DNA of 64,000 bases, from the NCBI GenBank assembly GCA_933228675.1, contig OW121740.1:34950292-35014291 (forward strand). The letters are read 5' to 3'. Shown one piece after another: positions 46,678 through 56,939 of this stretch; position 1 is the first letter of the stretch; the number at the start of each line of letters is the position of its first letter. This DNA is from Stomorhina lunata (lineage: Eukaryota; Arthropoda; Insecta; Diptera; Rhiniidae). The notes beneath the pieces are model-generated. The model searched no databases. It was not told the origin of the DNA and saw only the letters and a list, made by a program, of their open reading frames with translations. The translations under genes were made by a program, and so were the position numbers.

Positions 46678-48065
46678 AATGAGGTCCTCAAGCCGATAGC
46701 TGGAAAAGATAAAGAAACCCTACTTGCGGCGTATAAAGCAATTGGTCGGTCAGTGACAAATTATGCAACACTGTCTAATAGTAATGAATTTTATACTTGG
46801 TGGTCGTCCCCCACCTATTGCAGAGGAAGAGAAAAAATTGCCAAGATCCATTAGCATAAGGGCATTGTAGTTGACTTAATTCATATATATAGTGCTGGTC
46901 CAGAATTTATTCTACAATACCAAACAACTGACCCATATGTGATGAAAGTCCACATGATATCAAACATATCTTCCAATGCACAGCAAACTAGACCCGTCCA
47001 ACTCCAGATTCCTTATAGACTCACCATATTATAGGTAGTGTGTCACCTGGATATAGTGTAGTCCCTAGATTACTGAAAACATCAGTAGCATATTTCTATT
47101 ACTAACGACTGTTATCTTGAAAGAGAAACACACATGAAAGGATACACAACAATTGTAAGGCCTGTTTTAACATATGGTTGCGCAGTATGGTGGGAAGTTC
47201 TTAGCAAGGGTTCAATCTTGGCTTCTCTCAACAAGGTATAACGTTGCGCTAGTATTGGTATAACCGGTGCACTTAAAAGCACACCTCGAGCAGCCCTAGA
47301 TATCATTTTGTCATTGTACCTTCTTGATATTTTCATAAAGGGAATGGCAATGAGAAGTCTAGTAAGGCTGTACGAGTCGGGTATACTTAGATATAGGCAT
47401 GCTTGGAGTCTACCACGATCTGACAATTTAGTCAGATCGTGGTAGACGAAGTCACTGGACTAGGCTCAAACAAAGAGTGACAGATATGGCTCCATCTATC
47501 TGTCATTTTTATCTGGGCATTAAGTCTTTTATAAGCAAGGAAACCTCAAGGACATGGGGAGACATGGCTACGTGTAGGACAGAGCTTTATGGCCTAAGCC
47601 GGATATTAATGGAACCAAAATTCTACTACGTCTGAATAGGTCAAGCTTAAGAAGATGTATTGGGTTCCTGACGGGACACTGTGCCTTAAATTCGAGGTTA
47701 CATAGGTGGAATAGTAGCACTCCGGACCTCTGCAGACTATGTCTAGATGAGGATTCGTCCGAGTCGGTAAAACACATTCTCTGCCACTGTCCAAGGCTGC
47801 AAAATCAAAGGCTCAAACATCTAGGCAGCAGATTCTTTGCTTAACTTCAGGATCTGCAACAGTGCAGGTTGCATGATATTGTAGGGTTCACCACTGGTCT
47901 CAACTGGCCTATATAGGCTACTCTCCTTCTCCCTATACACTTTTATTATCTTTTATCTTCCACTATCTTCAATCTTCTTTTTTCTCCTCTTGTAGTAAAG
48001 TATCACAATGGACCCCTCGGGTGCCCGAGTGAAGGTGTCGCTTGACACCTCTTTCATTACCTAAC
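46678..48065 (+). mobile_element. Decayed RNase H-type LINE (I/R1-like), 3' half
   Basis: Pieces: EVLKPIAGKDKETLLAAYKA (46,680), VRPVLTYGCAVWWEVLSKG (about 47,155-47,215), then TPRAALDIILSL and a C-terminal Cys/His segment CRLCLDEDSSESVKHILCHC (about 47,732-47,795). Ends in CCTAACCTAAC at 48,058. Related to the copy at 59,300-60,405. Stops and frameshifts; a hairpin at 47,408-47,447 breaks it. Confidence 0.75.
47408..47447. repeat. Perfect 17-bp hairpin in LINE
   Basis: Arms 47,408-47,424 (GTCTACCACGATCTGAC) and 47,431-47,447 are exact reverse complements around AATTTA. The related copy at about 59,368-59,392 has only the left arm followed by TATTTAGTCAAGG, so here an inverted copy replaced normal LINE sequence. 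Confidence 0.85.
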
Positions 48066-48640
48066 CTAACGACTGTTCTAATTGGAATTTTCTACTAGCT
48101 TTCAAGTTGTTATTCCCATTCTCTACATTATTTTCTATTCTGATAGGATCACAATGGACCAAAAGTGTATCCAAGTGAAGTTGTTATTCTGGCATAGCCT
48201 TTCTAACCTAAGTCCTAAGCCTTGGTCATATGGTATCAGATATACAGCCCCCCTGTCATGTACATATCGAGAGTCAATAATATAGGCCCTATATTCAATA
48301 GCGTCTATAAAGCATTTTTTAAAAAATCACTTTTTATTGGGAAACTGTTTCATTTAAAAAAAATCAGAAAAGAAATCGATTTAAGAACTTTTGCTTAAAT
48401 ATTATGTAGAAGAAATATTGACTTCTATTTAAATATTTTGGATTTCAAACAATTTTTTGCCTCTTCTATTTGGTTCATAGTCGGTATTGAATATAGACTC
48501 TCGAAATATTTTGTAATCTTGGCCCTATGGCCAAAGTTAGATATATAAAAGCCTTATTACATTTTGGTAGGCCTGAGAAGGATCAAGAAGATGCATAGGC
48601 AAGTGAGTGAGCTTCATTGTTTTATTTCTTTTTCTCTTAC
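48066..48640. other. No gene seen
   Basis: Possible second, more diverged LINE 3' end at 48,140-48,230 (GGATCACAATGGACC). No coding evidence. Confidence 0.45.
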
Positions 48641-49060
48641 TTCCATTAGATCTCTTTCTTTAATAATAAGAATGGACCCTTTGGTTCTAATTTTAACTAG
48701 CAATCGGTCTTAAAACCAAAAGAAAACTTGGTTTTTGCTCCAATTTTATTTATAAATCCAAAATTAATAATTTTTGTATTTTGTAAATACAATAAATCTT
48801 AAAATTTAAGAATAAGTAATGCTGATATAATATATTTGAGTAAATTCTTTGCTAATACCATAAAAGGTAAAATATATAGATTTACTCTATAGTTAACATC
48901 TTCAACTAGCACTTGTTGCGTTAAGAAGTGTTTTTCTAGTTTTTTGTAAATTCATTAAATAAAAATTACGGTTAATTTTTGCATTGTTTTAAACAATAAC
49001 AAAATTTTAAAAAGAGCGCGTTGTGACGACGATGTTACTGCCTTCCAAAGGCTTAACAAA

Positions 49061-50158
49061 ATGAGTAAAATCAACAGATCAACTACTGCTCAGAGAGTTG
49101 ATTCAAATAAACCAACTTCCTCTCATAAAGTTGATTCTCAAAATTATTTTGCTCCGTTGCAAACAATCGATAATGATGATGACGATATTGTTGTAGATGA
49201 TGTTGTTAAAGAAAAAGTACCACCTCTAACTATATTGAAGTGTAAAACGGAACAGATACATGAAATGATGAGAATTTTAAAAATAACCGATTATTCGATT
49301 AAAAAAATGTCAATTGGACTTAAAGTTTTTTGCTTAAAAAGAAGTGATTATGATACTGTAATTGATGCGTTGAAGAATAATTATGATTATGAGTATTTTT
49401 CCTATGCCTCCAAGCAGGACAAACCATTTAAAGCTGTTCTTTTGGGTCTCGAAAAATGTGATCCAATAAAAATAAAGGGTCTCCTTATAGCAAAAGGCTT
49501 AAAATGCTTGGATGTGAAAATTGTAACCAGGAACATGGGAAACAAAGGCGAAATGGTAATATTTATCGTATATTTCGAGAGAAAATCTATCTCACTGAAA
49601 GAATTGAGGCAAAATTACTCGTCTATTAATTATATAAAAGTAAGGTGGGAATATCAGAAACCTAACAGATCTAAGGTGACTCAGTGCTACAATTGTCAGA
49701 TGTTCGGACATGGTTCCAGCAGATGTTACGTCAAAACTTACTGCGCAAACTGTGCCGGAAATCATAAAACTGCTGAATGCAACTCAAATGTTGTCAAATG
49801 TGCTAACTGCCAAGGTACCCACAAATCTATGTCCCCAGAATGCCCAAATAGGACAACTTATTTAGAAGTTAAGCAGCGCCTACAAAACAAAAGAAATCCT
49901 AGAACTGTTCAGCAAAACATTAGAACTCTAGATTACAGTACCCACTTTCCAAATTCTCTCAAACAAAATGGAGCCGGAACTGCAAGTGCCTGGGGAAATC
50001 TTCATCATGCAAACCCAAATAACGATGAAAATCTTTTTTCCTTCGAGGAATTAAATACTTTTACTATTGAGCTTATACAAAATTTAAGCAAGTGTAAGAC
50101 ACGTACTGATCAATTAAATGTTATTACAACCCTTGCATTTAAATTTCTTTCACGATAA
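49061..50158 (+). CDS. Jockey ORF1, Gag-like protein with three zinc knuckles
   Basis: A 365-aa nucleic-acid-binding protein that packages the element RNA. The C-terminal half has three CCHC knuckles: CYNCQMFGHGSSRC (Cx2Cx4Hx4C), CANCAGNHKTAEC (Cx2Cx3Hx4C) and CANCQGTHKSMSPEC (Cx2Cx3Hx6C), at about residues 210-265. The preceding part (about 60-200) has the Jockey Gag fold by position (PIKIKGLLIAKGLKCLDVKI). Starts at ATG 49,061 after a 165-bp 5' UTR that should contain the internal promoter. ORF2 starts 17 bp after its stop. No disruption seen. Confidence 0.92.
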   Translation: MSKINRSTTAQRVDSNKPTSSHKVDSQNYFAPLQTIDNDDDDIVVDDVVKEKVPPLTILKCKTEQIHEMMRILKITDYSIKKMSIGLKVFCLKRSDYDTVIDALKNNYDYEYFSYASKQDKPFKAVLLGLEKCDPIKIKGLLIAKGLKCLDVKIVTRNMGNKGEMVIFIVYFERKSISLKELRQNYSSINYIKVRWEYQKPNRSKVTQCYNCQMFGHGSSRCYVKTYCANCAGNHKTAECNSNVVKCANCQGTHKSMSPECPNRTTYLEVKQRLQNKRNPRTVQQNIRTLDYSTHFPNSLKQNGAGTASAWGNLHHANPNNDENLFSFEELNTFTIELIQNLSKCKTRTDQLNVITTLAFKFLSR

Positions 50159-50175
50159 ATAACACTTCTTTGAAA

Positions 50176-52815
50176 ATGGCTTTGTGGAACGCCCGTGGCA
50201 TTCGAAACAAAAAAAACGAATTTTTTCAATTTATAAATACAAATAATATTGATATATGTTTTCTATGTGAAACGTGGTTAAACTACAATACATCTATTAA
50301 CATAAAAAATTATAAGTGCTACAGATACGATCGTCAACAAAATAGAGGAGGTGGTGTAGCCATTCTTATCCGAAATAACATTTCACATGAATTGCTACCG
50401 TTAAAAAACACAAAAGAAATAGAACACATTGGTGTTAAAATTATCCTTGCTAACAACTCATTACATTTATACTCATGCTATTTCCCGGGAGGCTCTAGAG
50501 CAATCAGTCGCAAACAAATGTTTATTTCTGATCTTCGTATGTTGACAAATCCAAATCACAATTACATTCTGGCTGGAGATTTAAATTGCAGAAATCGATT
50601 CTGGGGCTGTCAAACAAACAACAGTTGGGGTAATATCCTTTATGAAAGACTTCAACCAAATCAGTTGGAATTAGTTTATCCTCATGAATCGACTTATATA
50701 CCTTCTGATCCAAGAAGAAGACCTTCAACTTTAGATTTTCTTATAACCAATAACCAACAAATAGTCTCTTCACTCAGAGTCATAAACGATCTAAGCTCCG
50801 ACCATCTTCCTGTAATAGGCAACTTAAATGCAAATTTTAATCTTGTCAAGAACAAAATATACAACTTTAATAAAGCAAACTGGAATAAGTATGTAGGGTA
50901 TTTAAACAAAAATTTTCAAATTCAACAAAATTATGATGAGATAACAACTAAATCGCAAATCGATAATATGATTTCGGCTTTCAATACTACAATTAAAGCT
51001 GCAATAGAACACAGCGTTCCTAAAAAAAAGGAAGTCTGTCATAATATATCCTTGCCTAGTCATATAAAAACTCTAATACAATTTAGAAATATATATAGAA
51101 GAAATTGGATTAGATATAGAGATGTAAGTGACCACCAAGCAATGACTCGTCTAAACAAGCGTATAAAATACGAAATAATAGATTATAAAAACATATCCTG
51201 GAACAATACTCTTTGTTCGTTGGATAAATCTTCATCGCCATTTTGGAATTTAACAAAAGTTTTAAGAAGGAAACATAAAAATATTCCAATTCTACGCTGT
51301 AATAACGTATCTTTTTGCACACCTAAAGAAAAGTGTAATATTTTAGCTGATACCTTTGAATCGAACAACAATGCTTCATCTCATCTTAGCGATGATAATA
51401 CCATTTCGGAAGTAAATACTGTCGTTAGCAATTTTAATAATACCGCCGTTAACAACGTAAATAACGACTATTTTATAACTAATGCTCTCACATCACACTT
51501 TTTAAAAATGTTTAAGAATAGGAAAGCGCCGGGACTAGACGGAATTAATAACAAATGTTTAAAAAATCTACCGAGAAGAGGTATTAGTTTCATAACGAAC
51601 ATTTTTAACGCTTGCCTTAAACTATGCTATTTCCCTAGCAAATGGAAGATTTCAAAAACAATTGCTATACTAAAACCAAACAAGCCAGCAAATTCTCCAC
51701 AGTCATATAGACCTATTAGTCTACTTCCGTCTATAAGCAAAATTTTCGAAAAAATTATTAAAGAAAAAGTAGTAAACTTCGTAGAAACTAACGAAATTCT
51801 ACCCAATTATCAATTTGGATTTAGAACTCAACACAACACAACTCATCCTCTTCTTAAAATCAGAAAATCTGTAAAAAGTAATTTTGAAAAAGGAAATTCA
51901 ACAGGAATGATCCTTCTTGATATCAAATCCGCTTTCGACTCCGTCTGGCACAACGGTCTGGTGTATAAATTAATTAAATTTAATTTCCCAATTGAAATAA
52001 TAAAAATCATCCAAGATTTTTTAACTGGAAGATCGTTTAATGTTTTTATTGGAAAAAGCAAATCCCGAGATGTTATAGTCAAAGCAGGATGTCCTCAAGG
52101 AGCTTGTCTTTCGCCACTTTTATATAATATCTACACTGCAGATATTCCAAATTTTCGTAAGTGTTCCACTTCTGTTTTTGCCGACGACACGGCAATTCTA
52201 AGCACAGATTTATATTCCGTTAATATCATAAACAACTTGGAGGCTGCACTAGTTGAAATTAATAATTATTTCACAAAATGGAAAATATTGATTAACGCTG
52301 AAAAAACTAAAGCCATTTATTTTACGAGGAAGCGAAACCCCAGTTTTACACCACAAAATCCTATAGATTTCAACAATAATGACATACAATGGCAAGACAG
52401 TGTAAAGTATCTAGGCGTAATTCTGGACCAAAAACTAAATTTCAAAGATCATATACCATACATAATAAATAAAGTCAACAAAACAACGCAAATTTTATAT
52501 CCTTTCATTAACAGAAAATCTGATTTATCAATAGATAACAAAAAAAATATAATAAAATCTATTTTCCACCCGATAATGTTTTACTGTACCCCTGTCTGGT
52601 ACTCGGCAGCAGTATGCCACAAGAAGAAATTACAAGTGGCTCAAAATAAATTGTTAAAAATGATTTTTAAGCTCCCCTGGCATTATTCAACACAAAGGCT
52701 TCATACTCTTGCTGATTTTACTACAATAAACGTTAAACTAAATAATTTAACTGAAAATTTCAAAAACAGATGTGAAAATTCACATTATCACCATCTTAAT
52801 GAACTTATCAATTGA
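50176..52815 (+). CDS. Jockey ORF2, endonuclease and reverse transcriptase
   Basis: An 879-aa enzyme that nicks target DNA and copies the RNA in place. The N-terminal apurinic-type endonuclease (about 1-215) has NARGIRNK, CETWL, AGDLNCRN and SSDHLPV, the catalytic Asn, Glu, Asp and His motifs. The reverse transcriptase (about 455-720) has SYRPISLLPSISKIFEKII, LLDIKSAFDSVWH (motif A), GCPQGACLSPLLYNIY, FADDTAILS (catalytic DD) and KYLGVILDQKLNF. No RNase H domain, as expected for Jockey. First ATG is at 50,176; no stop or frameshift, so it may be active. Confidence 0.93.
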   Translation: MALWNARGIRNKKNEFFQFINTNNIDICFLCETWLNYNTSINIKNYKCYRYDRQQNRGGGVAILIRNNISHELLPLKNTKEIEHIGVKIILANNSLHLYSCYFPGGSRAISRKQMFISDLRMLTNPNHNYILAGDLNCRNRFWGCQTNNSWGNILYERLQPNQLELVYPHESTYIPSDPRRRPSTLDFLITNNQQIVSSLRVINDLSSDHLPVIGNLNANFNLVKNKIYNFNKANWNKYVGYLNKNFQIQQNYDEITTKSQIDNMISAFNTTIKAAIEHSVPKKKEVCHNISLPSHIKTLIQFRNIYRRNWIRYRDVSDHQAMTRLNKRIKYEIIDYKNISWNNTLCSLDKSSSPFWNLTKVLRRKHKNIPILRCNNVSFCTPKEKCNILADTFESNNNASSHLSDDNTISEVNTVVSNFNNTAVNNVNNDYFITNALTSHFLKMFKNRKAPGLDGINNKCLKNLPRRGISFITNIFNACLKLCYFPSKWKISKTIAILKPNKPANSPQSYRPISLLPSISKIFEKIIKEKVVNFVETNEILPNYQFGFRTQHNTTHPLLKIRKSVKSNFEKGNSTGMILLDIKSAFDSVWHNGLVYKLIKFNFPIEIIKIIQDFLTGRSFNVFIGKSKSRDVIVKAGCPQGACLSPLLYNIYTADIPNFRKCSTSVFADDTAILSTDLYSVNIINNLEAALVEINNYFTKWKILINAEKTKAIYFTRKRNPSFTPQNPIDFNNNDIQWQDSVKYLGVILDQKLNFKDHIPYIINKVNKTTQILYPFINRKSDLSIDNKKNIIKSIFHPIMFYCTPVWYSAAVCHKKKLQVAQNKLLKMIFKLPWHYSTQRLHTLADFTTINVKLNNLTENFKNRCENSHYHHLNELIN

Positions 52816-53081
52816 TAGGAGTTTTTTTTTTTAATCTTAGTTCTTCCTTTTTATCTTAACCTAAAAAAATGTCTCAAAAAGGTTTTTTCTTCTTATTTTT
52901 CCTACAAACTTAATATTATATAAAAAATCACTTTTATATTACAACTTATCAAAATGTTAAAGTAGAAAAGAATGTTATATTTCTAACCTCTTAAACAACT
53001 AAAACAAATGTAAACACAAATAATATTTAAGAAATACAAATAAATAAATAAAAAATAAAACTCTATAGTTAATTAATTTGT

Positions 53082-54053
53082 TTATTCATCATTTTGTTCC
53101 GGATTTTCATCAGCATCTTCATATTCTTCATGTTCTTCAGTTATATCCTCATTGTTTTCATTACCGTCATCATCCTCTTGCTGCACTGCTTCGGTGTTGA
53201 CATTATCATCAGCTATTTCCTTCTCCTCCTTGGTATTTTCTTCATTATCCTTTTTCTCTTCAACCTTTGTGGTACTTGCTGAAGCACTTTTTGATTTTTC
53301 AGCTTCTGCTGCTGCTCTCTTGACTGCTTTTCTTCTTCTTCGATCACCTGTTTTTAGTACTTTACGAGGTTTAGGAGCCGGCAACAATTTAGTAAACTTA
53401 CTAAAAGTTAGAGGTAAATTATGATCCTTTTCATACTTGTGTATTCTAGTTATAAAATAAGCTATACTTCCTTTTGCACGACGAGGTAGATTTTTCACTT
53501 TATATTGCCCGTACGATTTTACATAATCACGATCGCTATGGTAAATATCTTCGCTATATTCTGGTTGTGGAGGTGGTTTTCCGGGTGTTAATTTGGGATG
53601 TATTCTGCCTTCGGCTTTATCTAAAGCTGCTTTTAAATCCAAAAAAGGTTTTAGCTTTGCAGAGGAGTGAGTGGCCAAGGCTTTAGCTTCAAAACCAAGG
53701 AATCCATAATCTTCTTTCAATGACCATACTCGCCTCTTATATTCGCTTCCGTTGAAAGTAGACTTATCATTCAGGAGCCTGCCTTCTAGCACCAACTTCT
53801 TCTTTTTCTTTCTGTATTTCTGAGACATTTCTTCAATCTCTTTACCTTTAGCTGAAGTGGTAGCTAATTGACGATTGTTTCCTGCTTGTATTTTCTTTTC
53901 AAATTCCTCGTAATCTCTGACGATCTGTAAGTGATATTTTTCAGAAACAGTGTCCTTGGATGTTAGCTCACGCTTGCGATTTAGTGAAGACAAAATACTT
54001 TTCGATTTGGTGTAGACTTCTCTTGAAACTCGATTATGTGGGTTTTCACGTCT
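53082..54053 (-). CDS. Unrecognised tandem-family gene, copy A, last exon
   Basis: I do not recognise this family. The exon starts at a splice acceptor (TTACTCTAG|AGACG, exon from 54,053) and gives 323 residues in phase 0. There is no Met in the first 80 residues, so an upstream exon must supply the start; it was not found. Opening: NPHNRVSREVYTKSKSILSS, then a basic region KKKKKLVLEGR, a conserved block (YGFLGFEAKALATHSSAKLK, FLDLKAALDKAEGRIHPKL), KRAAAEAEKSKSASASTTKVE, then an acidic tail of about 60 residues rich in Glu, Asp and Asn. A basic half followed by an acidic tail suggests a nuclear, nucleic-acid-associated or chaperone-like role, but that is inference. The Jockey insertion lies about 10 bp past its stop, separating it from its original 3' flank. 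Confidence 0.75.
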   Translation of the reverse strand, partial: RRENPHNRVSREVYTKSKSILSSLNRKRELTSKDTVSEKYHLQIVRDYEEFEKKIQAGNNRQLATTSAKGKEIEEMSQKYRKKKKKLVLEGRLLNDKSTFNGSEYKRRVWSLKEDYGFLGFEAKALATHSSAKLKPFLDLKAALDKAEGRIHPKLTPGKPPPQPEYSEDIYHSDRDYVKSYGQYKVKNLPRRAKGSIAYFITRIHKYEKDHNLPLTFSKFTKLLPAPKPRKVLKTGDRRRRKAVKRAAAEAEKSKSASASTTKVEEKKDNEENTKEEKEIADDNVNTEAVQQEDDDGNENNEDITEEHEEYEDADENPEQNDE

Positions 54054-54211
54054 CTAGAGTAAGAAGAAGAATACGAATTCAATAAGTAATTAAAATTTAT
54101 TTACATGCAATTTTAAAAATGAAGTTGTCTTTTTCATTAGATCACCTTCTTTAATAATAAGAATGAAACCTTTGATTCTAATCTAGGCTAGCAGTCTGTC
54201 TTAAAACCAAT

Positions 54212-54438
54212 CAGGTATGTGATGGACATTTTTCTTTTTCAAATCGATCGATTTCAGACATATTTTTTAGCTAATTTTCGGTTATTTCCCCCACAAAACT
54301 GAAAATTTTGGCTTTAATCCTTTTGACTGATATTTTATCATTCATTTGGTTTGAACTTTTTGGGACAGTAACCGAAAATTATCTCAAAAATATATCTGAA
54401 GATCGATTTGAAAACGATCGTTTTCCATCACATACCTG
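54212..54438. mobile_element. MITE, CAGGTATGTGATGG family, copy 2
   Basis: 227 bp, same ends as copy 1, flanked by AAT on both sides. The site lies in a 14-bp direct repeat (TGTCTTAAAACCAA) of the A/B flank. It is absent from the matching flank of copy A (about 48,720), so it arrived after the A/B duplication. Confidence 0.85.
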
Positions 54439-54728
54439 AATGTCTTAAAACCAATAGCTTTTGCAAAAAAGAAAATAAAATGGTTTTTGTTTTGAAGTCA
54501 ATTTTATTTACTAAATTTTTCAGATTTATTGAAATATGCAACGTATTACTGATTGAATAATTTATGCATGTATAATATTAATACATATAAAATTAATTAA
54601 TTTTGTATTGTGTAAATACAATAAATCTTAAAATTTAAGAATAAGTAATGCTGACATAATATATTTGAATAATTTCTTTGCTAATACCATAAAAGGTAAA
54701 ATATATAGTAAATAGTTAATTAATTTGT

Positions 54729-55760
54729 TTATTCTTCATTTTGTTCCGGATTTTCATCAGCATCTTCATATTCCTCTTCATGTTCTTCAGTTATATCCTC
54801 ATTGTTCTCATTACCGCCATCATCCTCTTGCTGCATTGCTTCGGTGTTGACGTTATCATCAGTTATTTCCTTCTTCTCCTTGGTATTTCCTTTATTATTC
54901 TTTTTCTCTTCAACCTTTGTAGTACTTGCTGAAGTACTTTTTGATTTTCCAGCTGCTGCTGCTGTTTTCTTTGCAGCGTTTCTTTTTCTTCTTCGTTCAT
55001 TTGGTTTTGGTATTGTATCAAGTTTAGGAGCCGGCAACAATTTAGTGTACTTACTAAAAGTTAGAGGTAAATTATGATTCTTCTCATACTGGTGTACTCT
55101 AGCTATATAAAAAGCTATATTTCTTTTTATACGATGGGATAGATTTTTTACTTTATATTGCTCGTACGATTTTACATAATCGACATCGCTTTTGTACATC
55201 TCCTCACTAAGTTTTGGATGTTTAGGTAGTTTTTCTGGTGTTAATTTGGGATTTATTCTGCCTTCGGCTTTATCTAAAGCTGCTTTTAAATCCAAAAAAG
55301 GTTTTAGCTTTTCAGAGGAGTGAGTGGCCAAGGCTTTAGCTTCAACAGCAAGGAATCCATAATCTTTCATCAATGACCCTACTCGCCTCTTATATGCGCC
55401 TCCAGTGAAAGTAGACTTATCATTCAAGCGCCTGCCTTCTAGCAACAACTTCTTCTTTTTCTGTCTGTATTTCTGAGACATCTCTTCAATCGCTTTACCT
55501 TTAGCTGAAGTGCTAGCTATTTGACGAGTGTTTCCTGCATTTAATTTTGTTGTTGATGATGGTGGAGCTGTGCCGGCGACACCTTTTTTAGCTTGTATTT
55601 TCTTTTCAAAATCCTCATAATCTCTGACGATCTGTAAGTGATATTTTTTAAAAAGAGAGTCCTTGGATGTTAGCACACGCTTGCGTTTTAGTGAAGACAA
55701 AATACTTTTTGACTTGGCGTAGGCTTCTCTTGAAACTCGATTATGTGGATTTTCACGTTT
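54729..55760 (-). CDS. Unrecognised tandem-family gene, copy B, last exon
   Basis: Close paralogue of copy A with the same acceptor (TTGTTCTAG|AAACG, exon from 55,760) and 343 residues. It carries about 20 extra residues near the N-terminus (KKGVAGTAPPSSTTKLNAGN region) and the same blocks: KSKSILSSLKRKRVLTSKD, YHLQIVRDYEDFEKKIQ, YGFLAVEAKALATHSSEKLK, FLDLKAALDKAEGRINPKL, basic KKTAAAAGKSKSTSASTTKV and an acidic tail ending EDADENPEQNEE. Both frames are open and the substitutions look conservative, so both are probably expressed proteins. Start exon not identified. Function unknown. Confidence 0.75.
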   Translation of the reverse strand, partial: KRENPHNRVSREAYAKSKSILSSLKRKRVLTSKDSLFKKYHLQIVRDYEDFEKKIQAKKGVAGTAPPSSTTKLNAGNTRQIASTSAKGKAIEEMSQKYRQKKKKLLLEGRRLNDKSTFTGGAYKRRVGSLMKDYGFLAVEAKALATHSSEKLKPFLDLKAALDKAEGRINPKLTPEKLPKHPKLSEEMYKSDVDYVKSYEQYKVKNLSHRIKRNIAFYIARVHQYEKNHNLPLTFSKYTKLLPAPKLDTIPKPNERRRKRNAAKKTAAAAGKSKSTSASTTKVEEKKNNKGNTKEKKEITDDNVNTEAMQQEDDGGNENNEDITEEHEEEYEDADENPEQNEE

Positions 55761-55799
55761 CTAGAACAAGAATATGAATTGAATAAGTAATTTATAATT

Positions 55800-56000
55800 T
55801 TTATGCAATTTTAGTCATTTTAATTAAAAATATTTAATTTGGTAGGTAAATACCGCAAACACCTCACTATGTTACACCGTTCTGAATAAAATTCTGTTAT
55901 TCCAAGAAAAGGTTGGTTGAAAGCAAGGTTGGGCATTATTTGCGTGGCAGGGGACTGACAAAATATTATATAAAACAAGAAATCTGTTTTTACTTGTTCT

Positions 56001-56051
<51 letters not shown>

Positions 56052-56450
56052 ACAAATATGTTATTAGTTGTATGCATTTTACTAACAATCAACAACAAAA
56101 CATACAGCAAATACTTTCTTAAAGCACTTTATCATTGTAGGATTGAGCACTCTCATTTAAAATGTCAAATTAACAGATGTAAATTACAGATGTTTTTTTT
56201 CGAAAACGTACAAATCCCGCTTTAAAAAAAACTAGTCATATTTTGAACTTGTTTTACTGGGTAACGACGTAAAACCTGTTAATGTAGTAAGCTAACATGT
56301 GCCGCGAGTTTCCACATAAGAATCATAAAAATATGGGTTAGGACGTCGGGCTAGTAAACCTTTTGAGGAAAAAAACTATGATTATGAAAAAGCTAAAATT
56401 AAGAATAAAAACGGTAATCTTTTAAAGTGATCCCCAAATCGATACAATTC
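55800..56450. other. No gene; 49-base poly(A) and repeat fragment
   Basis: A run of 49 A at 56,002-56,050 follows TACTTGTTCTC. At 56,262-56,390 a fragment (AACATGTGCCGCGAG, GGTTAGGACGTCGGGCTAGTAA) matches the repeat in the oxidase intron at 33,050-33,120. The ORF at 55,913-56,122 is the poly-Lys reading of the A run. Confidence 0.7.
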
Positions 56451-56464
56451 TTTACTTCTATAAT

Positions 56465-56560
56465 AGTCCGAGAAAGTAACGTCTGATGAATACGGTGGGT
56501 GGAGTAGGATTTTTCATTTCAACGTTTTCAAGTATGTCTTGACCACTTGACACCTAAAAG
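56465..56560 (-). pseudogene. mariner transposase scrap
   Basis: Minus strand reads VVKTYLKTLK, a stop, then LLHPPYSSDV, matching the 23-kb mariner. Too short to say more. Confidence 0.65.
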
Positions 56561-56939
56561 CATTAATGTAGACAAATCCTACTATTAAAATGCATCGAAA
56601 ATTTGTATCATCGCTAAAATCGTTGAATCGCGCTCATATTGAAATGTTATACAAAAAATTTATTTTCTTAGTCTATGTACTTTTCAGCCCACCAGTTATA
56701 ATCAGGACATATTTAAATTACTTTCTACTTAATATTGAGGCAATATTTAACATGGGGCCTACTCCGTATTTCGATTTCGAATTTGTATGCTTAAAGCATT
56801 GGGCTTCGAAAACATTTTCTTTCGAATCGAGAAACAGAGTAACCCCCCAGTCTTCTTTTAAATAATTTTTGTTGCTAAATTTTTAACACATACTTAAAAT
56901 TGTGTAAATATTTGTAATTGATAAAAAATAAATACATAC

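Larger units (their letters stand above)
48896..53059 (+). mobile_element. Full-length Jockey-clade LINE with 12-bp target duplication
   Basis: Both ORFs are open. A target duplication ACTCTATAGTTA lies at 48,884-48,895 and 53,060-53,071. The element starts ACATCTTCAACTAGC and ends in an A-rich (AAAT)n tail with AATAAA. The empty site is inferred from gene B's flank, where AAATAGTTAATTAATTTG is continuous. Length 4,164 bp, fitting Jockey elements. Very recent insertion is likely. Confidence 0.92.
48640..55790. repeat. Tandem gene duplication (copies A and B with flanks)
   Basis: After removing the Jockey insertion, 48,640-54,110 matches 54,125-55,790. 48,640-48,730 (TTAATAATAAGAATGGACCC, GGTCTTAAAACCAA) corresponds to 54,130-54,215; 48,770-48,880 corresponds to 54,600-54,715 almost identically (AATACAATAAATCTTAAAAT, GCTAATACCATAAAAGGTAA); genes A and B follow. 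The repeat unit without insertions is about 1.3-1.6 kb. Confidence 0.85.

Noticed and set aside
55913..56122. 69-codon ORF with a poly-Lys run
   Set aside because: The Lys run is the 49-base poly(A); the rest has no motif.
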